Part shown: positions 1 through 4,695 of the stretch, piece after piece
Position numbering within the stretch: position 1 is the first letter of the stretch
Layout of the letters: each line of letters opens with the position of its first letter
DNA from: Verrucomicrobia bacterium UBA1629
GTDB taxonomy: Bacteria > Verrucomicrobiota > Kiritimatiellia > RFP12 > UBA1067
Length of the DNA stretch: 5,656 nt
Assembly: GCA_002321305.1 (NCBI GenBank)
Contig: DCMF01000120.1
Span: 1 to 5,656 of the forward strand
Direction of reading: 5' to 3'
The notes under the pieces: generated by a model
Told to the model about the DNA's origin: nothing
Database searches by the model: none
What the model saw: the letters and a program-made list of their open reading frames with translations, nothing else
Translations under genes and position numbers: made by a program

Positions 1-47
1 CCACACTTATGCCCGAAGCCTCTAAAATCGTTTCGATGAGATAATCA

Positions 48-213
48 AAACTCCGATCCGTATGGCTCTCGCTACCGCTTCGCAGAATAGGAAGTCACCG
101 AAGGCAATCAAATTCCTGACAAACGGGCTCCATGATGATTGTCTTGGGCTGGCTTCTGCGAAGCCAGAATGAGCCAGCGGAGCGGTAGCGAGAGCCACAA
201 TCATCGGAGTTTG
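48..213. repeat. Imperfect inverted-repeat element (BIME/MITE-like) upstream of pstC
   Basis: Arms 48-79 and 181-212 are inverted copies: a 10-bp outer match (AAACTCCGAT / ATCGGAGTTT), a diverged 5-bp patch, then a 17-bp perfect match (TGGCTCTCGCTACCGCT). The homology continues inward: 78-87 (CTTCGCAGAA) is the inverse of 154-163. The left arm therefore looks like the right arm with about 19 nt deleted between short GCT repeats. The right half also contains an 8-bp stem with a 3-nt loop (149-156/160-167) and a 9-bp pair (134-142/197-205). The stretch is AT-richer than the genes around it. No open reading frame in it looks real. The right arm, read on the minus strand, carries the 10-mer GTGGCTCTCG that also heads the hairpins around the transposase downstream. 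I infer two inverted copies of a REP-like sequence; a small MITE is the alternative. Confidence 0.65.
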
Positions 214-218
214 AGTTT

Positions 219-285
219 TAACGCAATCCTCACAAAGCCCTTATTTGCGCCTAACAAAGAAAGCGCATACTGTGCGGCGATGAAA
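219..285 (+). repeat. Promoter repeat, copy 1 (second copy at 3479-3545)
   Basis: This 67-bp segment aligns without gaps to 3479-3545 with 58 identical positions, including a 22-bp perfect block at 250-271. It spans the Pho-box-like blocks, the -10 and an ATG-AAA. It starts just after the inverted-repeat element ends. Confidence 0.85.
229..271 (+). promoter_or_regulatory. Putative Pho box and -10 upstream of pstC
   Basis: Three consecutive 11-bp blocks each begin with CT: CTCACAAAGCC (229-239), CTTATTTGCGC (240-250) and CTAACAAAGAA (251-261). Blocks 1 and 3 share CTnACAAA. PhoB-type boxes are known to be 11-bp direct repeats (7 conserved bases plus a 4-bp linker) that take the place of the -35. 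A -10 candidate, CATACT (266-271), follows the last ACA by about the distance seen in Pho promoters. The same arrangement precedes pstB. The individual bases differ from the E. coli CTGTCAT consensus, so the assignment rests on periodicity, duplication and gene context. It would make pstCA phosphate-starvation inducible. Confidence 0.5.
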
Positions 286-312
286 ACGCAAGGGAAGGAA
301 ACGAAGAAGTGA
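280..312 (+). CDS. Possible 10-codon leader peptide overlapping the pstC start
   Basis: An ATG at 280, 8 nt after the -10, opens a reading frame MKTQGKETKK that stops with TGA at 310-312. That stop overlaps the GTG start of pstC (309-311) as GTGA. In the second promoter copy the equivalent ATG is the start codon of pstB. The frame may be a relic of the gene this promoter once served, or a short leaderless ORF that couples translation into pstC. A purine-rich ribosome site (AAGGA, 295-299) inside it can also serve pstC directly. No function is shown by the sequence. Confidence 0.3.
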   Translation: MKTQGKETKK

Positions 313-1166
313 AGACCTCCGTCGATACCGTGTTCAAGTCCGTCTGCTTCGCCGGCGCGGCCTTGGGGCTTGTCCTCGCCGTCGCGCTCGTGTGCGAGCT
401 GGGGTTCGCCTCGTCCGGCATCTGGCGCGCAGAGGGCCTCAAGTTCCTCTTCTCGTCGAACTGGGATCCGGGTTCCGGCGCGTTCGGCGCGGCGGGGGCG
501 CTCGTCGGCACGCTCGCGACGACAGCGCTCGCGCTCCTCTTCGCCGTGCCGCTCGCCTTCGCCGCCGCGCTGTTCGTGAACGACGCGCCGCCGTGGGCCT
601 CCAAGCCTCTCGCGCACGCGCTTGACCTGCTCGCGGCGATTCCGAGCGTCATCTACGGCATGTGGGGGCTGTTCGTCCTCTGTCCGCTGCTGCAGGACGG
701 CCTCGCGCGGCTCGGCGTCGAGACGACCGGCTTCGGCCTTTTGCCGTCGGCGCTCGTCCTGACGCTCATGGTGCTGCCCTATATCTCCGCCGTCATGCGC
801 GACGTGCTTGCGCAGGCGCCCATCGCCCTCGTCGAGGCGGCGCGGGGCATCGGCTGCACGCGCTGGGAGGCCACGTGGCACGTCGTCGTGCGCGCCCAGC
901 GGCGCGGCCTCGTCGGCAGCATCCTCATCGGCCTCGGCCGCGCCCTCGGCGAGACGATGGCCGTCCTCTTCGTCTGCGGCGGCGTGACGGAAATCCCGAC
1001 GGGGCTCTTCGAGGGATGCACGACGATTGCCGCGACGCTCGCGAACGACTTCGCCGAGGCGGACGGCCTTCACAAGAGCGCGCTCTTCGGCCTCGGCGCG
1101 ATTTTGCTGATGCTTGAGTTCGGCATCCAGATCGTCACGCAGCGACTGTTCAGGGACAGGTCGTAG
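309..1166 (+). CDS. pstC: Phosphate ABC transporter permease PstC
   Basis: Inner-membrane permease subunit that, with PstA, forms the channel of the PstSCAB high-affinity phosphate importer. The 285-residue product has the BPD_transp_1 architecture: about six hydrophobic segments (roughly 13-35, 62-90, 105-130, 141-163, 198-222, 250-275). It carries the family stretch LLAAIPSVIYGMWGLFVL near residue 110, the EAA loop (EAARGIGCTR, 176-185) that contacts the ATPase, and the Pst hallmark GRALGETMAV (210-219). It is shorter than E. coli PstC (about 319 residues), mainly at the N terminus. The start is GTG at 309, preceded by AAGGA at 295-299; no in-frame ATG lies nearby. pstA follows after 49 bp. 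No pstS precedes it within the window. The alternative, a PstA or another family permease, is unlikely given the motifs. Confidence 0.95.
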   Translation: MKTSVDTVFKSVCFAGAALGLVLAVALVCELGFASSGIWRAEGLKFLFSSNWDPGSGAFGAAGALVGTLATTALALLFAVPLAFAAALFVNDAPPWASKPLAHALDLLAAIPSVIYGMWGLFVLCPLLQDGLARLGVETTGFGLLPSALVLTLMVLPYISAVMRDVLAQAPIALVEAARGIGCTRWEATWHVVVRAQRRGLVGSILIGLGRALGETMAVLFVCGGVTEIPTGLFEGCTTIAATLANDFAEADGLHKSALFGLGAILLMLEFGIQIVTQRLFRDRS

Positions 1167-1215
1167 AGAATGGGACTGAAGACGACAGACTACGGACAAC
1201 GAAGAAAGGAATAAC

Positions 1216-2064
1216 ATGACGACAAGACCCGCAACTTTCCGAAAGGCGACCGACTGCGCGATGCGCGGCTTCTCCGCATGTGCGACGGCGCTGGCGCTCG
1301 GCCTCATGGCCTGGATTCTCTACGTGCTTGTGCGCGAGGGCGCGCCCGCGCTCTCGTGCGAGCTGCTGACGCACGCCTCGAAGCCCTACGGCGAGCCCGG
1401 CGGCGGCATCGCGAACGCGCTGCTCGGCACGGCGCTCATCACGGGCGGCGCGGCGGCGCTTGCGATTCCGCCCGCCCTCGCCGCCGGCATCTACCTCGCC
1501 GAGTTCGGCCGCGAAGGCCGGTTTGCAGGTGTCGTCCGCTTCACGGTGAACGCGCTGATGGGCGTGCCGAGCGTCATCGTCGGGCTTTTCGTCTATGGTG
1601 TGCTCGTCGCGACGACCGGCCACTTCTCGGGCTTCGCGGGCTCCGTCGCGCTTGCGATCCTCATGTTCCCGGTCGTCGTGCGCACGACGGAAGACCAGCT
1701 CGCGGGCGTGTCCGACACGCTGCGCGAATCGGGGCTCGCGCTCGGCGCGACGCGCGCCCGCGTCACGCTCGGCCTCGTCTGCCGCGCAGCGAAGGGCGGG
1801 CTCCTGACGGGCATCCTGCTCGCCGTCGCGCGCGTCTCGGGCGAGACGGCGCCGCTGCTCTTCACGGCGCTCTACGCCGACGCCTGGCCGACGAACTACT
1901 TCTCGGGGCCGACGGCGTCAGCCCCCGTCTTCATCACGAACGCCACGATGGACTCGCCGTTCGAGGCGATGCACCGCGTCGGCTGGGGCGCCGCGCTCGT
2001 CGTCGCCGGCGCGATCCTCGCGCTGAACGTCGTCGTGCGCGCCCTCGCCCAGCGCCGCCGCTGA
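1216..2064 (+). CDS. pstA: Phosphate ABC transporter permease PstA
   Basis: Second membrane subunit of the Pst importer and partner of PstC. The 282-residue protein has a hydrophobic N-terminal segment (about 16-37) and the PstA-typical stretches AGIYLAEFG (about residues 90-98) and GVPSVIVGLFVYG (about 116-128). The EAA-type loop is LRESGLALGATR (169-180), where the EAA triad reads ESG, and the hallmark GETAPLLF begins at residue 209. Length matches the family. The ATG at 1216 has a good ribosome site, AAAGGA (1205-1210), 5 nt upstream. It is presumably cotranscribed with pstC. In most pst operons pstB follows directly; here the next pst gene is 1.47 kb away, with a minus-strand transposase and hairpin repeats between. 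A strong hairpin starts 6 nt after the stop codon. Confidence 0.95.
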   Translation: MTTRPATFRKATDCAMRGFSACATALALGLMAWILYVLVREGAPALSCELLTHASKPYGEPGGGIANALLGTALITGGAAALAIPPALAAGIYLAEFGREGRFAGVVRFTVNALMGVPSVIVGLFVYGVLVATTGHFSGFAGSVALAILMFPVVVRTTEDQLAGVSDTLRESGLALGATRARVTLGLVCRAAKGGLLTGILLAVARVSGETAPLLFTALYADAWPTNYFSGPTASAPVFITNATMDSPFEAMHRVGWGAALVVAGAILALNVVVRALAQRRR

Positions 2065-2069
2065 AAGAA

Positions 2070-2094
2070 GGCGCTCGGCCTTGCGGCGAGCGCC
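2070..2094 (-). repeat. REP-like hairpin A just after pstA
   Basis: Arms 2070-2077 and 2087-2094 pair over 8 bp. A single bulged G (2078) and two more C-G pairs then close a 4-nt loop (2081-2084), which reads GCAA (a GNRA loop) on the minus strand. The element at 2074-2109 is identical over 36 bp to 2158-2193. No T tract follows, so it is not a canonical intrinsic terminator. As a REP-like structure at the end of pstA it could stabilise or attenuate the pstCA mRNA. Confidence 0.6.
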
Positions 2095-2117
2095 GCAGGA
2101 CGGCCGCGCCATTCGAG

Positions 2118-2140
2118 GTGGCTCTCGGCCTTGCGGCGAG
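2118..2140 (-). repeat. REP-like hairpin B
   Basis: Contains the 17-mer CTCGGCCTTGCGGCGAG (2124-2140), which folds as CTCG/CGAG plus CC/GG around a 4-nt loop with one bulged G. It is preceded by the head GTGGCT (2118-2123). A GTRG tetranucleotide 5' of a bulged hairpin is the known layout of REPs recognised by RAYT transposases. Confidence 0.55.
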
Positions 2141-2150
2141 ATCGGGCGGT

Positions 2151-2301
2151 GGTGGTTCTCGGCCTTGCGGCGAGCGCCGCAGGACGGCCGCGCGCGAACC
2201 CGAAGCCCAGTCGCCGTCAAAAGGCTCGCCTTATCGCCGGTTGTCGTCCTGACCGCGACGCCGAAAGGCCGTCGCGCTCCTTACGCCGAAAGGCCGTCGC
2301 G
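2151..2301 (+). repeat. Left 151-bp direct repeat flanking the transposase (BIME-like)
   Basis: Aligns without gaps to 3325-3475 (133 of 151 positions identical, 88%). It contains one hairpin whose GNRA loop reads on the minus strand (2158-2174) and two whose loop reads on the plus strand. The first plus hairpin, 2254-2276, has a 7-bp stem, a bulged C2269, two C-G pairs and a GAAA loop at 2263-2266. The second, 2283-2297, has its GAAA loop at 2288-2291. The two plus hairpins lie in 19-bp identical units with a 25-bp period (2258-2276, 2283-2301). The repeat ends 4 bp from the transposase stop codon. Opposed REP-like hairpins are the composition of a BIME. The minus strand has GGAG (2277-2280) directly 5' of the first of these hairpins. 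Confidence 0.8.
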
Positions 2302-2305
2302 ATTC

Positions 2306-3283
2306 TTACCCAAACGCCCAGTTCAGCCCGCTGCCACGCGACCACCGAACGTAAACGCTCGCGCCCCGCGTTCGCCCGATCTCGGCGAGCGCGTCGTTGA
2401 TGCCATGCCAGCCGACGCCGCGCGCCGTGCCGTCGGCGAAGACGCGCGACAGAACGAGATAGCGCCGCTCGGCGAACAGCTGCGGCTCGTCGTTCTTCGG
2501 ACGGTACACCAGCTCCAGCGGGTCTTGCGATCCGCGAATGATCGGAAAGCCCCGTCGAACCAGTTCCCGAAAGACGACGCGCTCGCACGGCGAAATCCAC
2601 GTGCCCGCCAGGACATACCCCTTTTCGGCCGCCACCACGAGCCGCGCGACGACCTGCGGAAACAGCTCGGACGGTATCGACCGCGACAGCCGCACTGCCG
2701 CGATTCGAACGCTTGCGTCATCGAGCCAGTCAACGCGACCGACGCCCGTCCACCACTCGTTCGCCGGCAGGCACGCCGCCGCCAGCGGCTCGACGACCTT
2801 GAGCGGCGGCGGATGGCCGTGCATCAGCGTCCATTTGCGCGGGTTGTTGTCGATGTACTTGTCGGCGAGCGTGATGATCTCGCGCGAAGGGCAGATGCGG
2901 TCGTGGTAGTTCTTCTGCCAGCGCAGCTCGACGCCCAGATCCTTCTTCGCGCGGTTGCGCGTCCAGGCCTTGAAGTTGTAGACGAACCGTCCCAGCGAGA
3001 CGAGCGCGTTTTCCTGGCCGGGGCGCAGGTAGAGCCGCAGGTGAACGTGTTCGGGCATGATGATGCTGCGCTTGAGCTGCACGTCGGGCGTCCGGTCGCG
3101 CTCCCGCGCCAGTACGTGCCGCGCGAGCATGCCGACGGGCGAGTAGTCCATCCGGTCGCCGGCCACGCGCCCGAACAGCGGCACGCGCGGCTCCAGGTGG
3201 AAGGTCAGGAACATCGCCGCGCCGCGCGTGTAGTCGTACCCGTGAAAGCGCCGGAAATGCCCGATCTCGCGCGACTCGTTCAT
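2306..3283 (-). CDS. REP-associated tyrosine transposase (RAYT, HUH/Y1 family) with C-terminal extension
   Basis: Single-strand DNA transposase of the IS200/TnpA_REP family (Y1_Tnp domain), expected to cleave and join REP hairpins. The 325-residue product shows the HUH motif in IIMPEHVHLRLYL (H79, H81) and, downstream, the RAYT-type WQKNYHDR (122-129) and KYIDNNPRKW (142-151). Y143 is the likely catalytic tyrosine. The catalytic domain ends near residue 155-180, where RAYTs usually end. Residues about 185-325 are an extension that includes GYVLAGTWISPCERVVF (222-238), RRYLVLSR (273-280) and a GINDALAEIG end. This resembles, from memory only, a Rossmann/DprA-like segment. I chose ATG 3283 because a promoter (-35 TTGCGG, -10 TATACT) lies directly upstream; the TTG at 3319 is that -35. 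It is flanked by direct 151-bp hairpin repeats, the classic RAYT context. The frame is intact. Confidence 0.88.
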   Translation of the reverse strand: MNESREIGHFRRFHGYDYTRGAAMFLTFHLEPRVPLFGRVAGDRMDYSPVGMLARHVLARERDRTPDVQLKRSIIMPEHVHLRLYLRPGQENALVSLGRFVYNFKAWTRNRAKKDLGVELRWQKNYHDRICPSREIITLADKYIDNNPRKWTLMHGHPPPLKVVEPLAAACLPANEWWTGVGRVDWLDDASVRIAAVRLSRSIPSELFPQVVARLVVAAEKGYVLAGTWISPCERVVFRELVRRGFPIIRGSQDPLELVYRPKNDEPQLFAERRYLVLSRVFADGTARGVGWHGINDALAEIGRTRGASVYVRWSRGSGLNWAFG

Positions 3284-3290
3284 GGCCGAA

Positions 3291-3319
3291 AGTATAGCAC
3301 GACCGCGCCGAAACCGCAA
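3291..3319 (-). promoter_or_regulatory. Promoter of the RAYT transposase gene
   Basis: On the minus strand, -35 TTGCGG (3314-3319) and -10 TATACT (3291-3296) are separated by 17 bp. The ATG at 3283 starts 7 nt after the -10, so transcription should begin at or next to the A of the ATG, giving a leaderless message. No Shine-Dalgarno sequence is visible. Confidence 0.6.
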
Positions 3320-3324
3320 GGGGC

Positions 3325-3475
3325 GGTGGCTCTCGGCCTTGCGACGAGAACCGCAGGACGACCGCGCGCAAACGCGAAGCCCGTTCGCAGTCGAAAGGGG
3401 CGCCTTATCGCCGGTTGCCGTCCTGACCGCGACGCCGCGAGGCCGTCGCGCTCCTTACGCCGCGAGGCCGTCGCG
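3325..3475 (+). repeat. Right 151-bp direct repeat flanking the transposase (BIME-like)
   Basis: Second copy of 2151-2301 in the same orientation, with 18 substitutions and no indels. It holds the minus-type hairpin (3332-3348, slightly weakened by a substitution in one stem arm) preceded by GTGGCT (3326-3331). It also holds two plus-type hairpins (3428-3450; 3457-3471) whose loops both read GCGA (3437-3440 and 3462-3465) where both left-copy loops read GAAA. The repeat ends 3 bp before the duplicated pst promoter begins. The minus strand has GGAG (3451-3454) 5' of hairpin 3428-3450. Confidence 0.8.
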
Positions 3476-3478
3476 CCC

Positions 3479-3545
3479 TAACCAAATCTTCACAAACCCC
3501 TTATCAGCACCTAACAAAGAAAGCGCATACTACGCGGCGATGAAA
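3479..3545 (+). repeat. Promoter repeat, copy 2, upstream of pstB
   Basis: Gap-free match to 219-285 (58 of 67 identical). It includes the promoter elements and runs through the ATG-AAA that starts pstB. The homology begins immediately next to the right flanking repeat of the transposase module. Confidence 0.85.
3489..3531 (+). promoter_or_regulatory. Putative Pho box and -10 of pstB-phoU
   Basis: Three 11-bp blocks, TTCACAAACCC (3489-3499), CTTATCAGCAC (3500-3510) and CTAACAAAGAA (3511-3521), are followed by -10 CATACT (3526-3531). The pstB ATG begins 8 nt after the -10 and no ribosome site precedes it, so the transcript is likely leaderless. The block spacing fits PhoB-type 11-bp direct repeats. 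The differences from the pstC copy leave the third block and the -10 untouched. Confidence 0.55.
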
Positions 3546-4301
3546 CAGAACTACAAGATCGTCACGCGACAGCTCAACTTCTTCTACGGCGAACACCAGG
3601 CCCTGTTCGACAACGACCTCGCCGTCGAGGCGAACAAGATCACCGCCGTCATCGGCCCGTCAGGCTGCGGCAAGTCGACGCACCTCAGGATCTACAACCG
3701 CATCTACGAGCTGCATCGCGGCCAGCGGGCGGAAGGCGAAGTGCTGCTCGACGGCAAGAACATCCTCGCGCCCGACGTCGACCGGCTCGAGCTGCGGCGG
3801 CGCGTCGGCATGATCTTCCAGAAGCCGACGCCGTTCCCGATGAGCGTCTTCGACAACGTCGCCTACCCGCTCAAGCTTCACTTCAAGACGACCCGCCGCG
3901 AGATCGAGCATCGCGTCGAGGAGGCCCTGCGCGGCGCCGCCCTCTGGGACGAGGTCAAGGACAAGCTGAACGAGCCCGGCACCGCCCTCTCCGGCGGACA
4001 GCAGCAGCGCCTCTGCATCGCCCGCGCCATCGCGGCCGAGCCGGAAGTGCTGCTCATGGACGAGCCGACGAGCGCGATCGATCCCGTCGGCACGCTGAAG
4101 ATCGAGGAGCTGATGGCGCGCCTGCGCACCCGCTTCACGATCGTCATCGTCACGCACAACATGCAGCAGGCCTCGCGCATCTCGGACGTCACGGCCTTCT
4201 TCTACAAGGGCCGCATCGTCGAGGTCGGCCCGACCAAGGAAATCTTCACTAACCCCAAAAACAAGCAAACGGAAGACTACGTCTCCGGGAGGTTCGGCTA
4301 A
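3540..4301 (+). CDS. pstB: Phosphate ABC transporter ATP-binding protein PstB
   Basis: Cytoplasmic ATPase that powers the PstCA channel. The 253-residue product has every ABC hallmark: Walker A GPSGCGKST (39-47), Q-loop FQKP (93-96), signature SGGQQQR (151-157), Walker B LLMDEP (171-176) and switch histidine in VTHNM (H206). PstB-specific stretches include LNFFYGEHQAL near the N terminus, QKPTPFPMSVFDNVAYPL (94-111) and the ending TEDYVSGRFG. Two small oddities are His48 directly after Walker A (usually a hydrophobic or Phe residue) and SAIDP in place of SALDP in the D-loop. The start is ATG 3540, which fits homologues (MKxxxxxxxLNFFYG). The frame stays open far upstream to 3282, but that part reads through the hairpin repeats. 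phoU begins 1 nt after the stop codon, so the two are translationally linked. Confidence 0.97.
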   Translation: MKQNYKIVTRQLNFFYGEHQALFDNDLAVEANKITAVIGPSGCGKSTHLRIYNRIYELHRGQRAEGEVLLDGKNILAPDVDRLELRRRVGMIFQKPTPFPMSVFDNVAYPLKLHFKTTRREIEHRVEEALRGAALWDEVKDKLNEPGTALSGGQQQRLCIARAIAAEPEVLLMDEPTSAIDPVGTLKIEELMARLRTRFTIVIVTHNMQQASRISDVTAFFYKGRIVEVGPTKEIFTNPKNKQTEDYVSGRFG

Positions 4302-4302
4302 C

Positions 4303-4686
4303 ATGACCATGAAAGTACACTTCGAAGAAGCCCTCGCAGTCCTCAAGAACGACCTGCGGGAAAACGCGGAACGCGCCGAGTCCGCCGTCAAGGCGGCGCT
4401 TCGCGCCCTGGAGCGCGAGGACGCGGCCCTCGCCGACGCCGTCATCGACGGCGACACCGCCATCGACCTCGCCGAGAACGCCATCGAGGAGAAGTGCCTC
4501 GACATCCTCGCGCTCTACCAGCCCGTCGCGACCGACCTCCGCCGCGTCGTCACCATCCTCAAGACGAACGGACAGATCGAGCGCCTCGGCGACCTCGCGA
4601 CCAACATCGCCGAGGACGTCATCTACCTGAAGCGCGCCGAGATCGTCCGCCACGAGCTGCCGAAGACGCCGCACGCGACCGCCTGA
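4303..4686 (+). CDS. phoU: PhoU-like phosphate regulator, single-repeat (half-length)
   Basis: PhoU normally bridges the Pst transporter and the PhoR-type kinase and shuts off the Pho response when phosphate is plentiful. Classic PhoU is about 215-240 residues made of two homologous three-helix bundles with acidic metal-binding motifs. This product has 127 residues and shows one bundle only: an N-terminal helix (HFEEALAVLKNDL, 6-18), an acidic helix rich in E and D (38-66), and a helix with the signature TILKTNGQIERLGDLATNIAE (84-104). It ends in a short polar tail. No second bundle can be read in any frame downstream, and a convergent gene starts 9 bp later. Ribosome site GGGAGG (4287-4292) lies 10 nt before ATG 4303; an ATG at 4309 is an alternative. 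It is either a genuine one-domain PhoU or an old truncation with an intact frame. Confidence 0.85.
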   Translation: MTMKVHFEEALAVLKNDLRENAERAESAVKAALRALEREDAALADAVIDGDTAIDLAENAIEEKCLDILALYQPVATDLRRVVTILKTNGQIERLGDLATNIAEDVIYLKRAEIVRHELPKTPHATA

Positions 4687-4695
4687 CGCGCCGCG

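Noticed and set aside
22..204. Short minus-strand open frame in the leader region
   Set aside because: It lies almost wholly inside the inverted-repeat element and has no recognisable features or ribosome site.
201..1307. Long minus-strand open frame opposite pstC
   Set aside because: The product is a low-complexity Arg/Glu/Ala string typical of the antisense of GC-rich genes, and pstC is unambiguous.
2070..2094. Intrinsic terminator after pstA
   Set aside because: The hairpin is strong but lacks a T tract, and the same core recurs seven more times as part of the REP-like family.
2074..2193. CRISPR array
   Set aside because: Only a few copies, irregular spacing, copies on both strands, and a hairpin core shared by repeats flanking a transposase. 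This is a REP/BIME cluster.
1278..2252. Long plus-strand open frame overlapping pstA in another frame
   Set aside because: An Arg-rich shadow without recognisable domains that runs into the repeats.
3284..3319. TTG start at 3319 adding 12 residues to the transposase
   Set aside because: The TTG belongs to a -35 hexamer spaced 17 bp from a TATACT -10, so it is upstream of the transcript.
2081..3481. 466-codon plus-strand open frame across the repeats and opposite the transposase
   Set aside because: It is the antisense of the RAYT gene plus translated repeats; its ends lie in the flanking repeats and its composition is Arg-rich.
3282..3539. An 86-codon in-frame extension of pstB upstream of ATG 3540
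   Set aside because: It would translate the hairpin repeat and the promoter. Homologues start at the MKQ position, and the promoter -10 is inside the extension.
3660..4505. Minus-strand open frame opposite pstB and phoU
   Set aside because: Shadow frame; the opposite strand encodes PstB with all ABC motifs.
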